Position numbers and translations under genes: made by a program. From positions 1-64,000 of the forward strand of contig CANRDO010000007.1 of the NCBI GenBank assembly GCA_947629385.1: DNA of 64,000 nucleotides, given 5' to 3'. The DNA comes from an uncultured Lachnospiraceae bacterium (GTDB lineage Bacteria; Bacillota; Clostridia; Lachnospirales; Lachnospiraceae). The notes beneath the pieces were generated by a model. That model did no database searches, was not told where the DNA came from, and saw only the letters and a program-made list of their open reading frames with translations. Below are positions 1 to 7,115 of this stretch, piece after piece. Each line of letters opens with the position of its first letter. The first letter of the stretch is position 1.

Positions 1-44
1 CGATTTATTATCCTGTCATACCTCGTGACATCAATGATAATAAG

Positions 45-215
45 TCGTAAGCAGGCTTCCTGGCTCACAGATCACCGTCTTTCACACCCCTTCCCGGTCA
101 CCCAGTGGACTTCTGTGAAAGACTCCCTGTTTACAGTTGCGGGACAGCACAGGCCTTGCACCTGTTTTCCTTTTGACCGCAGACCGCGGCACTCACAACC
201 GATGTATTTTCTTAA
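45..215 (-). promoter_or_regulatory. Cobalamin riboswitch (left unit)
   Basis: Read on the minus strand, this has the hallmarks of the adenosylcobalamin riboswitch. There is a core with GGTGCAAGGCCTGTGCTGTCCCGC-like segments (about 120-165) and a B12 box GCCAGGAAGCCTGC at 51-64. Its own promoter lies just upstream at 227-255. It faces the left edge, so the controlled gene is outside the window; a cobalamin biosynthesis or transport gene is expected, but this is inference. The boundaries are approximate. Confidence 0.9.
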
Positions 216-226
216 GTTCTGATGGT

Positions 227-255
227 ATCTTAGCCGACTGAGGATAAAAAGTCAA
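227..255 (-). promoter_or_regulatory. Promoter of the left cobalamin riboswitch
   Basis: On the minus strand there is a -35 TTGACT (250-255), a 17-base spacer and a -10 TAAGAT (227-232), placed directly upstream of the riboswitch aptamer. The geometry is that of a sigma-A promoter. Not experimentally supported. Confidence 0.6.
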
Positions 256-279
256 GAAATAGCAATACATTTTTAATCT

Positions 280-903
280 TCAATAGAAACTTTCACTTAT
301 TATATGCCGTATGCTTTTCGGGATTGGCCTATGCTTATCCCTTACCAGCAACGTATCATATTTAGCTATACTTGCGTCTCTTGAAAAAATGAAATCAACA
401 ATATCTCCACCATTACTTTTTTCAACGGATGAGTCTTCGACTCTTAACGACATCGGTAAAAAGAAATTGTTGATTTTCTTCCCATTTTTATCGATATTCT
501 CTGACAGTCCCAAAGTAAATTCAAGATTAGTAACGCTCAACTTATATACAATCGTTACAGTCTTCATATCTCTCAGAACACACACCATATCATTGGTAAG
601 TTCCGGAAGTCTTTTCAAACATGGAAGCTTTTTCTTCGCGTTGGCAAATGGATGCCTCTCATCAAAGTAAAACTGTTTGTCTGTAAGTTTTCCCTTTTTT
701 GCATTTTTATAAAAATCTTTTGCCGATAAATATGTCTTAACGCCTGTTAAGTGAAGAAAATGATCCGTTGAAAAAGATACTTCAAAATATTCTTCCCCAT
801 AAACATATAAAAATGCTTTACCTGCCAGATTCTGACTATAAATTCTTGCTGCTTCTATAATCTCCTGTCGTATTACATTTTTCTTTTCTGTTTTTGTTGC
901 CAT
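280..903 (-). CDS. PBECR4-like nuclease-fold protein
   Basis: 207 aa. The sequence resembles PBECR4, one of the phage-associated Barnase/EndoU/ColicinE5/RelE-like nuclease folds. Features include FLHLTGVKTYLSAKDFYKNA (about residues 50-69), DERHPFANAKKKL, a long beta-rich centre and VDFIFSRD near the C-terminus. The family call is from memory of the pattern, and catalytic residues are not established. The ATG at 903 is chosen because GAGG (909-912) sits 5-6 bases upstream; a longer frame begins at 945 without such a site. The gene overlaps the end of a 51-codon ORF by 31 bases, so translation is probably coupled. It is much more AT-rich than its neighbours, which suggests horizontal acquisition. 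No integrase or other phage gene is visible in the window. Confidence 0.7.
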   Translation of the reverse strand: MATKTEKKNVIRQEIIEAARIYSQNLAGKAFLYVYGEEYFEVSFSTDHFLHLTGVKTYLSAKDFYKNAKKGKLTDKQFYFDERHPFANAKKKLPCLKRLPELTNDMVCVLRDMKTVTIVYKLSVTNLEFTLGLSENIDKNGKKINNFFLPMSLRVEDSSVEKSNGGDIVDFIFSRDASIAKYDTLLVRDKHRPIPKSIRHIISESFY

Positions 904-1028
904 CCGTACCTCATTATGTAGCAGAGGAGTGTGATATAACCACACTCCTCTGAAAAATCTAAAAGAGTTTTCTGCTGGTTGTCAGCCTCGGTATCCATTT
1001 GAGATACCTGTAATGACGTGGAAATCAT
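873..1028 (-). CDS. Small ORF overlapping the PBECR4-like gene
   Basis: 51 aa, beginning MISTSLQVSQMDTEADNQQ. GGAGG sits five bases before the ATG at 1028, a strong ribosome binding site that favours this start over the upstream ATG at 1061, which lacks one. The middle is hydrophobic (CGYITLLCYIMRYGW) and the C-terminus basic (QQKQKRKM). Its last 31 bases overlap the start of the PBECR4-like gene in another frame. I do not recognise the family. It could be an antitoxin or immunity partner, or simply a leader peptide that sets translation of the next gene. No homology was tested. Confidence 0.55.
   Translation of the reverse strand: MISTSLQVSQMDTEADNQQKTLLDFSEECGYITLLCYIMRYGWQQKQKRKM
922..952 (-). 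repeat. Perfect 12-bp inverted repeat with 7-base loop
   Basis: CAGAGGAGTGTG (922-933) and CACACTCCTCTG (941-952) form a perfect hairpin inside the small ORF, about 19 bases upstream of the PBECR4-like start codon. No T-run follows on the minus strand, so it is not an intrinsic terminator. It may tune translation of the downstream gene. Confidence 0.7.
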
Positions 1029-1178
1029 TAAGTCCTCCACGTGGACTACAGCTTTATCCATGCTGCCCGGCTCAATGCCTGGTTAAGGCATCTGATGAGA
1101 TGGAAATTTAGCCTGCTCCATCTGCAGCGCAACTTTTAACGATGCTCTTACATCGAAAGCATTTCTGCTTCTAATTAT

Positions 1179-1206
1179 ATTATATCCTCTTCTCTAAAAT
1201 AGTCAA
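1179..1206 (-). promoter_or_regulatory. Promoter of the small ORF/PBECR4-like unit
   Basis: On the minus strand there is TTGACT (1201-1206), a 16-base spacer and TATAAT (1179-1184). It precedes the 51-codon ORF by about 150 bases. That long leader contains a short hairpin (ATGCCT...AGGCAT near 1075-1095) and no convincing ORF. Confidence 0.65.
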
Positions 1207-1275
1207 TCAAAATTCGTAGTGGATTTTTGCTCTTCTCCTCCCGTCCGTCAAGGCTCAGGTAAACATCTGCTTACG

Positions 1276-1329
1276 AAAAAAGGCGCAGCTTTCGTCGGCA
1301 TTGCGGATTGCCGAACGACAGCATACGCC
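1276..1329 (-). terminator. Putative intrinsic terminator
   Basis: On the minus strand a long imperfect hairpin starts GGCG near 1329 and ends CGCC near 1282, followed by six T (1276-1281). It would end transcription coming from the right-hand riboswitch unit before the PBECR4 promoter. Confidence 0.55.
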
Positions 1330-1471
1330 CTTCGTACAGATCAGCTTGCGGAACGTCATCTGTACGCTGTCCCGGCCGCCGGACCCTGCGAAAGGCCGAC
1401 AAGCGTCGGGACTTAAGGAGGTAATTGTGTATCTCCCATTGCCTTGAGATAACATTCCATTTCTAGCATAA

Positions 1472-1497
1472 ATAAAAACCTGCTTCCCCATCGCAGG
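1472..1497 (-). terminator. Terminator, probable expression platform of the right cobalamin riboswitch
   Basis: On the minus strand CCTGC (1493-1497) pairs with GCAGG (1479-1483), followed by TTTTTATTT. The ten bases at 1476-1485 are exactly complementary to 1605-1614, which overlap the B12 box of the upstream riboswitch. Mutually exclusive pairing between aptamer and terminator is therefore plausible. Confidence 0.6.
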
Positions 1498-1599
1498 CTG
1501 CGAAGCGCGCATCCCAAAGGAAAAATCAGAAAATTTCTGTCTTGATGCTTTCTCGCTTCTGTTGTGGAGTGTCGAGCCATCTTCGGCAGCTCATCTCTC

Positions 1600-1775
1600 A
1601 TACCAAGCAGGTTTCCTGGCTCACAGATCCTCGCTTGCCCCTCCTTCTCACGCTTCAATGGGTACGCAATGGACTTTGAGGCTCACTCCCTGTATACAGT
1701 GACCGGATCGCTCAGGCATCTCACCTGATTCCCTCTTCAGAATTTCTTCTGCACTTGATACGGCAATTTTCAATT
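1600..1775 (-). promoter_or_regulatory. Cobalamin riboswitch (right unit)
   Basis: Minus-strand aptamer with GGTGAGATGCCTGAGC, GGTCACTGTATACAGGGAG and the B12 box GCCAGGAAACCTGC (1607-1620), the same core as the left unit. It has its own promoter (1786-1814) immediately after the cobD stop codon. No cobalamin-related ORF follows before the PBECR4 module, so its target is unclear. Boundaries are approximate. Confidence 0.9.
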
Positions 1776-1785
1776 ACACACTGAG

Positions 1786-1814
1786 ACTATAACATGATTC
1801 ACCCGGCAAGTCAA
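1786..1814 (-). promoter_or_regulatory. Promoter of the right cobalamin riboswitch
   Basis: On the minus strand there is TTGACT (1809-1814), a 17-base spacer and TATAGT (1786-1791). It lies between the cobD stop and the aptamer. Confidence 0.7.
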
Positions 1815-1819
1815 GAATC

Positions 1820-3004
1820 TCATCTCTTTCTCACCTCAGAGAGTAGCTTCACCAGCGCGTTGTTCTCCTCATCGCTCCGGACGCACACGCGGAAAAACCC
1901 TCTGCCGAGCCCCGGAAAATTACTGCAGTCCCGGATCAGAAAGCCACGCCGCATACAGAACTCCTTCAGATCCTCCGGACCCTGAAATAACAGAAAATTT
2001 GCTTCCGATGGAAACACCCGGTATCCGGCATTCTCCAGGCGGCTTGCCAGCCGCTCGCGATTTTCCCGGTTCAGTCGGGCCGTCTCTTCGGCAAAATCTA
2101 ACTCCCTTGCTGCCTGCGCGGCTGCCGCCTGGGCCGGAAGCGAAACGTTCCAGGGCTGCAGAACCATTCTCATCCGCTCAAGAAGCGCCGCGTCGCCGCA
2201 TATTCCATAGCCAAAGCGCAGACCGGGCATCCCGTATATTTTCGTGAATGACCTGAGCACAAATATTTCCCGATTCCGAGGAACCACCTGACTGCCGGAA
2301 AATGTCCGCCTCCTGTCATCCTCGCACAGAAAATCGTAAAAGCTTTCGTCCAGCACAAGCAGGATCTTCTGCTCCCCGCACCTGGTGATCAGGCGCTCCA
2401 GAATCTCCCGGTCGATCAGACGTCCGGTCGGATTGTTCGGGTTTCCGAGGACAACACAGTCCGTTTCTTCATTGAGTGCATCCAAAAAGGACGCATCGAG
2501 CCGGAAGTCCTGCTCCGGCCGCAGACAAAAGCGCCGGAGTTCGCATCCGAACGCCGCGAGCGCCTGTTCATATTCGAAAAACGACGGCACGGCCAGCAAA
2601 GCTCTCTTCGGGCGGTATGCGGCTGCAAGCGCGAATATCAGCTCCGCCGCCCCATTCCCGCAGATGATCTGCGACGAGCGTATCGCCTCTGCAGAGGATC
2701 CCCGCAGCGCAGGTTCACACTCCGCTTCCTGCAGCGCAGGCTCACACTTCGATTCCCTCTGCAATACAGTCTCACGTTTCGCGAGCGCCTCTCTCAGCAC
2801 GCGGCATTCCGGGTCAGGATAATGTACAGACTCTTCAATCGCTCGCCTTGCCGCCTGTCTTACCTTCTCCGGCATTCCACGGAAATTGATGTTCGCAGAG
2901 AAATCCGCTATTCCGCCGTGTGCGCCGGCTTTCTGCCCGTCCGGCGCCCTGAATTCCCGCTCTGCCGGACATGTGTATATGTTTCCGCCATGTTCATGGA
3001 ACAT
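1820..3004 (-). CDS. cobD: L-threonine-O-3-phosphate decarboxylase (CobD), PLP-dependent
   Basis: 394 aa, fold type I aminotransferase-like. Visible are the HGGNI N-terminal motif, NPNNPTG (substrate/PLP pocket), DESFYDF, and SFTKIYGMPGLRFG with the PLP-binding lysine. CobD converts threonine phosphate to aminopropanol phosphate for the lower-loop arm of cobalamin. HGGNI and the flanking cobalamin riboswitch favour CobD over histidinol-phosphate aminotransferase (HisC). About residues 80-103 hold an unusual insertion with a duplicated CEPAL unit (DNA near 2705-2770). A promoter is seen at 3137-3165. The ATG at 3004 has AGGG nine bases upstream. Confidence 0.85.
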   Translation of the reverse strand: MFHEHGGNIYTCPAEREFRAPDGQKAGAHGGIADFSANINFRGMPEKVRQAARRAIEESVHYPDPECRVLREALAKRETVLQRESKCEPALQEAECEPALRGSSAEAIRSSQIICGNGAAELIFALAAAYRPKRALLAVPSFFEYEQALAAFGCELRRFCLRPEQDFRLDASFLDALNEETDCVVLGNPNNPTGRLIDREILERLITRCGEQKILLVLDESFYDFLCEDDRRRTFSGSQVVPRNREIFVLRSFTKIYGMPGLRFGYGICGDAALLERMRMVLQPWNVSLPAQAAAAQAARELDFAEETARLNRENRERLASRLENAGYRVFPSEANFLLFQGPEDLKEFCMRRGFLIRDCSNFPGLGRGFFRVCVRSDEENNALVKLLSEVRKR

Positions 3005-3136
3005 ACCTTGTTACCCTGTCCTCTTATGTTGTCGCTGTAGCTCTTTCGTCTCCCTGCACATGCAGGCGTCACAGTACTCTCCGCCTCCTGTACGTTTTCC
3101 TCACGCACAGACGGGGTGGCCGCCGACTCAGGCATC

Positions 3137-3165
3137 ATTATATTCTCCCCGGATATTTTTCGCAA
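3137..3165 (-). promoter_or_regulatory. Promoter upstream of cobD
   Basis: On the minus strand there is TTGCGA (3160-3165), a 17-base spacer and TATAAT (3137-3142). It lies within the 260-base gap between sigE and cobD, which otherwise holds no convincing gene. Confidence 0.55.
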
Positions 3166-3264
3166 GACTTTTCCTTCGCGCACAGTCCAAACCGCCCAAA
3201 CATTTCTTCCGCACATCACCCAGGTCTGCTACGCACACTACTCAAACACTTTCCTCCCCGCGCC

Positions 3265-4005
3265 TCACTCAAACCGCACGATCTCCCTGCGGAGGCGCTT
3301 GATGATGCGCTTTTCCAGCCTCGATATATAGGATTGGGATATGCCGAGCAGATCGGCGACCTCCTTCTGGGTCTTCTCCTCACCGTCCTGTGTGTTGATC
3401 CCGAAACGCAGATGGATGATCGTCTGCTCCCGCTTGGAGAGCTTGCCGATCGCGGCGAACAGAAGATTGTGCTCCGCCTCTGTCTCCATGTCGCGCGAGA
3501 TCACATCCTCGTCCGTTCCCAGGATGTCCGAGAGAAGCAGTTCGTTGCCGTCCCAGTCCACGTTCAGAGGCTCGTCGATCGACACCTCCATCTTATTTTT
3601 GCTGTTCCGGCGCAGATACATCAGTATCTCATTCTCGATGCAGCGGGAGGCGTAGGTCGCAAGCTTGATCTTCTTGTCCGGATTGAACGTGTTGATCGCC
3701 TTAATCAGCCCGATCGTGCCGATTGAGATCAGATCCTCAACGCCGACGCCCGTATTGTCAAATTTTTTTGCTATGTATACGACCAGACGAAGATTATGCT
3801 CGATGAGCTGGCTTTTTGCCTTTGCATCCCCCTCTTTGCCCAGCATCGTAAGCAGCGCCCTTTCCTGCTCCGGTTCGAGCGGGGCCGGAAGCACCTCCGT
3901 TCCCCCGATGTAATGCGTCTCCTTCGGCTTCCGGAACAGAATATCCCCGAAATTTGCCGCCATCTTAAACTGAAAGCGCTGCGGCATCGCAATCTTTACA
4001 ACCAT
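3265..4005 (-). CDS. sigE: Sporulation sigma factor SigE (pro-sigma-E)
   Basis: 246 aa sigma-70 family protein. It has region 2 ([33 protein letters not shown]) and a region 4 helix-turn-helix ([20 protein letters not shown]). The first 31 residues precede [12 protein letters not shown], matching the site where pro-sigma-E is cleaved in Bacillus, so a removable pro-sequence is inferred. SigE is the early mother-cell sigma factor. It lies 20 bases after spoIIGA, its processing protease, and shares that gene's promoter. The ATG at 4005 follows a GGGGAGAAGAGAG purine-rich site. No sigG follows. Confidence 0.95.
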   Translation of the reverse strand: MVVKIAMPQRFQFKMAANFGDILFRKPKETHYIGGTEVLPAPLEPEQERALLTMLGKEGDAKAKSQLIEHNLRLVVYIAKKFDNTGVGVEDLISIGTIGLIKAINTFNPDKKIKLATYASRCIENEILMYLRRNSKNKMEVSIDEPLNVDWDGNELLLSDILGTDEDVISRDMETEAEHNLLFAAIGKLSKREQTIIHLRFGINTQDGEEKTQKEVADLLGISQSYISRLEKRIIKRLRREIVRFE

Positions 4006-4025
4006 CTCTCTTCTCCCCTTTTCTT

Positions 4026-4802
4026 CTATTTGTCAGGCCGCGCATGCAAAGGATGAAGGATCACCTGAAACCGGCCTCCCGCGCTGACCTGCCCGTCATA
4101 GATCGCCAGCACCGGGCGCTTTATGACAGCTGTACCCTCGGACAGCTCCACCGTCATGCGGTCGATCGTTACCCCCTGCATCCAGCCCTTCCCTGTTCCG
4201 ACGCTGTGAAAAGGGATCAGGTAAAATCCCCGTCTTTCCTCCCACGTTTCCCCGAGCAGCCTTCTTGCGGGCACCGCGTCCACAATGCTCACCGGTCTTC
4301 CGGTCAACGGCTCTTCCAGACAATTCCCCGTATCGATCATGCCGCGCAGCGTCTCTGTCCGTTCCTCCCATTGCAGCCGCACAGTCACAAGGCTGTCGCT
4401 CAGCGCCTTCTGCTTCGTCAGAAAACGTCCCGCGGCGCGAAGCAGAAAAACCGCGAACACCGCCCCTGCCATCAGCGGAAATCCGAGCAGCCCCGTCAGC
4501 ACTTCCAGGACGCCGCCGAAGCAGACGCTTGTCAGCAATAAAAAGAACAGTCCTTTCAGGAACTCTCCTCTTCCCTTTCCCGCGAACAGAACCACTCCGG
4601 CCAGCAGCATGCCGGAAAAGTACCATTCAGGCAGCCCGAGGCATACCAGCGCAGTCATCACAGCCGCGTTAGCCGCGCCCGCCGCCATCACGCGCTTTCG
4701 AGGCAGCTTTTGTCGTCCCAGAAAAGCCGCAGTGGCAATCAGCAGATAACCCGTGAGAAGATGTTCCAGAAAAAACTGGTCTATGTAAAATTCATAATAC
4801 AC
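4026..4802 (-). CDS. spoIIGA: Pro-sigma-E processing peptidase SpoIIGA
   Basis: 258 aa. The N-terminal half is five or so hydrophobic membrane segments (from [20 protein letters not shown] onward). The C-terminal half is an aspartic-protease-like domain with the catalytic motif MIDTGN. In the known pathway the membrane protein cleaves pro-SigE after a forespore signal. GTG at 4802 is taken as start because AGGGGGTG lies just upstream and family members begin at this YYEFYID segment. An ATG at 4913 would add 37 unrelated residues and would overlap the promoter. It forms an operon with sigE. Confidence 0.9.
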   Translation of the reverse strand: MYYEFYIDQFFLEHLLTGYLLIATAAFLGRQKLPRKRVMAAGAANAAVMTALVCLGLPEWYFSGMLLAGVVLFAGKGRGEFLKGLFFLLLTSVCFGGVLEVLTGLLGFPLMAGAVFAVFLLRAAGRFLTKQKALSDSLVTVRLQWEERTETLRGMIDTGNCLEEPLTGRPVSIVDAVPARRLLGETWEERRGFYLIPFHSVGTGKGWMQGVTIDRMTVELSEGTAVIKRPVLAIYDGQVSAGGRFQVILHPLHARPDK

Positions 4803-4832
4803 AAAACACCCCCTGCGGATGCAACTGAGCTC

Positions 4833-4865
4833 AGTATACTCCGCAGAGGGTGTGAAATTTGTCAA
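4833..4865 (-). promoter_or_regulatory. spoIIG-type promoter with long spacer
   Basis: On the minus strand a consensus -35 TTGACA (4860-4865) and -10 TATACT (4833-4838) are separated by 21 bases. A long spacer is known for the Spo0A-activated spoIIG promoter of Bacillus subtilis. Spo0A-box-like sequences lie just upstream. Confidence 0.65.
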
Positions 4866-4879
4866 ATACAGGCGGCGTT

Positions 4880-4908
4880 TTCGCCATTTTTGTTGACAGA
4901 ATACGACA
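4880..4908 (-). promoter_or_regulatory. Putative Spo0A boxes upstream of spoIIGA
   Basis: TGGCGAA on the minus strand (4880-4886) matches the 0A-box consensus TGNCGAA, 14 bases upstream of the -35. A weaker TGTCGTA lies at 4902-4908. The match is by inspection only. Confidence 0.5.
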
Positions 4909-4998
4909 CGCACGCCGGAACCATATCAATCATAAAAAACCGGAACAAATGATATGCTGATGAGAAAGATTAGCGCTCCTCGAAATGAATGCACTCGA

Positions 4999-5778
4999 TC
5001 AGGCCTGCAGCAGCGGCAGCAGTTTCGCGACCTGCTCCGCGTCGATCTGTCCGGGAGCAGAGGCCTTCCCCGCCGTCGCGAACGTCACGGCAGAGCCTGT
5101 CAGGGATCCGCACAGACGGCTGACCGTGCCCAGACGGCCCATCGCCATCGTGATGTACGGACGGTCCGCATATTGCAGCTTCATCCGGATCGACGCCTCG
5201 AGAAGCGTCAGAACATCGTCCTCGGACTGCGGCATGACGGCCGCCTTTGTGACGTCTGCTCCAAGCTCCTGCATCCTCCGCATGAGTCCTGTGAGCGTGT
5301 CGCACTTTGGCGTCCCCGCAAAATCGTGGAAGGAGGCCACGGCCTTCCCGCCCTGCGCATGGATCATTTCCGCCATGCGCCGCAGGCGCTCCTCACCGCG
5401 ATTCAGCTCAATATCAACAAGATCTGCGTACCCGCTTTTTGCCGCGCGCTCATTCAGAGCTTCGTATTCCTCCATAGAAATCCGGCGCTCGCCGCCCTCC
5501 TCCTTTGTCCGGAAGGTAAAGAGGAGCGGACGCTCACCCAGGCGGCTCCGCAGATATTCGAGCGCATGCTCCGCCCAGAGCGCATCGTCCGTCTGCTGCC
5601 AGAAATCAGCGCGCCACTCCGCCAGGTCGCAGGGGCCGGCCACAAGTCTGTCCGTCTGCCGCTCCAGCTCCTCCTGATCCGCGGCTGTCAGCGGGATACA
5701 GATCTTCGGCGTCCCGTCCCCCAGAGTCAAACCGCGCACAGACAACTGCCTCCGTTCCATCTTGTTCATCGCATGCAT
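4999..5778 (-). CDS. aroD: Type I 3-dehydroquinate dehydratase
   Basis: 259 aa, the usual length for type I enzymes. SFHDF (catalytic histidine) and VTKAAVMP (Schiff-base lysine) are both present, as is the EWRADFW active-site strand near residue 55. It dehydrates 3-dehydroquinate to 3-dehydroshikimate in the shikimate pathway. aroE, the next enzyme, lies on the opposite strand 400 bases away. The ATG at 5778 has GAGGAAAAGATAT upstream. In-frame ATGs three and six codons later are possible alternatives. Confidence 0.95.
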   Translation of the reverse strand: MHAMNKMERRQLSVRGLTLGDGTPKICIPLTAADQEELERQTDRLVAGPCDLAEWRADFWQQTDDALWAEHALEYLRSRLGERPLLFTFRTKEEGGERRISMEEYEALNERAAKSGYADLVDIELNRGEERLRRMAEMIHAQGGKAVASFHDFAGTPKCDTLTGLMRRMQELGADVTKAAVMPQSEDDVLTLLEASIRMKLQYADRPYITMAMGRLGTVSRLCGSLTGSAVTFATAGKASAPGQIDAEQVAKLLPLLQA

Positions 5779-5891
5779 ATATCTTTTCCTCGCTCTCTTT
5801 TTTCTCGTTCATGTCAGCAATTTTCATTTCGAGCACATTCTAACATATCTGGCCACAAAAAAAAAGGCGCTAAAAAGGAGATGCATTTTTA

Positions 5892-5920
5892 TTGACAGGC
5901 ATAACTTAACACTATATGAT
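5892..5920 (+). promoter_or_regulatory. Promoter of the small ORF-aroE operon
   Basis: TTGACA (5892-5897), a 17-base spacer and TATGAT (5915-5920), followed by the 49-aa ORF at 6011. Confidence 0.65.
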
Positions 5921-6010
5921 TATATTAAATAACACAAATGATAAGCCGTCAGAGGATCTTAACAGACAAACAGACAAAGTGGCACAAACGCTTAGAACGG
6001 AGGAAAGGAT

Positions 6011-6160
6011 ATGGATGAGATTATGACAGACAAACAGTTCAAAACTATTTTGGAAATGGTCGACATGATCCTGGACGGCTGTAAGGATCTTGAGGATGCC
6101 AAAAAGAAAGTTCAGAAACTGATTGAAAATCAGAGTAGCAAAGAAAATAAGAATGAGTAG
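6011..6160 (+). CDS. Small acidic/basic helical protein ahead of aroE
   Basis: 49 aa, beginning MDEIMTDKQFKTILEM. GGAGGAAAGGAT gives a strong ribosome binding site. The composition (many Asp, Lys, Glu, with spaced Leu/Ile/Met) predicts one amphipathic helix and possibly a short coiled coil; there is no cysteine pair or membrane segment. The stop is 10 bases before the aroE start and the gene shares its promoter. I do not recognise the family. A small regulatory or partner protein of aroE is possible but untested. Confidence 0.75.
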   Translation: MDEIMTDKQFKTILEMVDMILDGCKDLEDAKKKVQKLIENQSSKENKNE

Positions 6161-6170
6161 AGGTACCCAA

Positions 6171-7037
6171 ATGCCACAAGAGATTACCGGCCGCACGCGC
6201 CTCGGCTGCCTGCTCGGGACGCCGGTCACACACAGCCTGTCCCCGATGATGTACAATGAATCATTCCGCCTGCTCGGCATGGACCGCGTCTATCTGTGCT
6301 TTGACACGGAGCACGCGGATCTCGGCGGTATCGTGCAGTCGCTGCGGCAGATGAATGTCTTCGGCTTCAATCTCACGATGCCGGACAAGGAGCGCGTCCT
6401 GCCGTTTCTCGACGAGATCGACCCTGCCGCTCAGATGATCGGGGCGGTAAATACGGTCAAGAATGAAGACGGAAGGCTCATCGGCTACAACACCGACGGG
6501 ATCGGCTACATGCGATCCGTGCGCGAGGCAGGCTGCGATCCGTCGACCAGTGAGATGACACTGCTCGGCGCAGGCGGTGCCGCCGCTTCGATCGCGGTAC
6601 ACGCTGCGCTTGACGGCATCCCGGCTCTGCATATCGTGAACCGTCGCGGGCGCTCCTGGGAGAAGGCCCTGCGCCTTGCAGACACGATCAGCCGCAATAC
6701 CGGCTGTCACGCCGATGTCACCGATATGGCGGACGAAAGTGCCGTGAGGGACTGCATCCGGAAAAGCCGACTGCTGACAAACGCTACCTCCGTCGGCATG
6801 GCGCCCCACGAGAATGCGTCTCCGATCGCGGATCCTTCATGGCTGCACCCGGATCTGCTCGTCTCGGATATCATTTACAACCCACGCCAGACCAGGCTGC
6901 TTCGCGAGGCTGAGGAGATGGGCTGCCGCACTTTGAACGGCATGCACATGCTGCTCTACCAGGGCGCGGCCGCATTCCGCATCTGGACCGATCAGGATAT
7001 GCCGGTCGAGAAGGTACGGCAGAAATATTTCACATAA
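6171..7037 (+). CDS. aroE: Shikimate dehydrogenase
   Basis: 288 aa. The N-terminal substrate domain has THSLSPMMYNESF and NLTMPDKERVLPFLD, with the catalytic lysine in the MPDK position. AINTVK-type GAVNTVKNEDGRLIGYNTDG follows, then the nucleotide-binding GAGGAAAS. It reduces 3-dehydroshikimate to shikimate with NAD(P)H. The ATG at 6171 is chosen because AGAGG lies seven bases upstream. The ATG at 6153 overlaps the preceding stop but has no good site, and frame-open sequence extends to 6123. It is second in a two-gene operon with the 49-aa ORF. Confidence 0.93.
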   Translation: MPQEITGRTRLGCLLGTPVTHSLSPMMYNESFRLLGMDRVYLCFDTEHADLGGIVQSLRQMNVFGFNLTMPDKERVLPFLDEIDPAAQMIGAVNTVKNEDGRLIGYNTDGIGYMRSVREAGCDPSTSEMTLLGAGGAAASIAVHAALDGIPALHIVNRRGRSWEKALRLADTISRNTGCHADVTDMADESAVRDCIRKSRLLTNATSVGMAPHENASPIADPSWLHPDLLVSDIIYNPRQTRLLREAEEMGCRTLNGMHMLLYQGAAAFRIWTDQDMPVEKVRQKYFT

Positions 7038-7054
7038 GTTTGGTTGGATTTTCA

Positions 7055-7083
7055 TTGCAGTTTTTATTGGAACTGTTTATAAT
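7055..7083 (+). promoter_or_regulatory. Promoter of the Ig-like secreted protein gene
   Basis: TTGCAG (7055-7060), a 17-base spacer and TATAAT (7078-7083), 32 bases before the start codon. Confidence 0.6.
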
Positions 7084-7115
7084 AATACCATAACGCCGCA
7101 AAGGAGGAAAGAACA

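Larger units (their letters stand above)
1207..1597. other. Gene-free stretch between the riboswitch unit and the PBECR4 promoter
   Basis: No convincing coding frame on either strand. The only structures I can support are the two minus-strand terminator-like hairpins listed separately. A good plus-strand Shine-Dalgarno (AAGGAGG, 1415-1421) leads to GTG but opens only six codons. Confidence 0.6.

Noticed and set aside
1413..1447. Plus-strand AAGGAGG followed by GTG
   Set aside because: Only six codons before TGA; a chance Shine-Dalgarno-like sequence.
1255..1658. Two minus-strand frames (85 and 81 codons) downstream of the right riboswitch
   Set aside because: They cross terminators and the aptamer, lack ribosome binding sites and do not look like protein. 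I therefore treat the riboswitch as having no visible target here.
2908..3219. 103-codon minus-strand frame between sigE and cobD
   Set aside because: Overlaps the cobD start and the promoter region, with low-complexity composition and no good start site.
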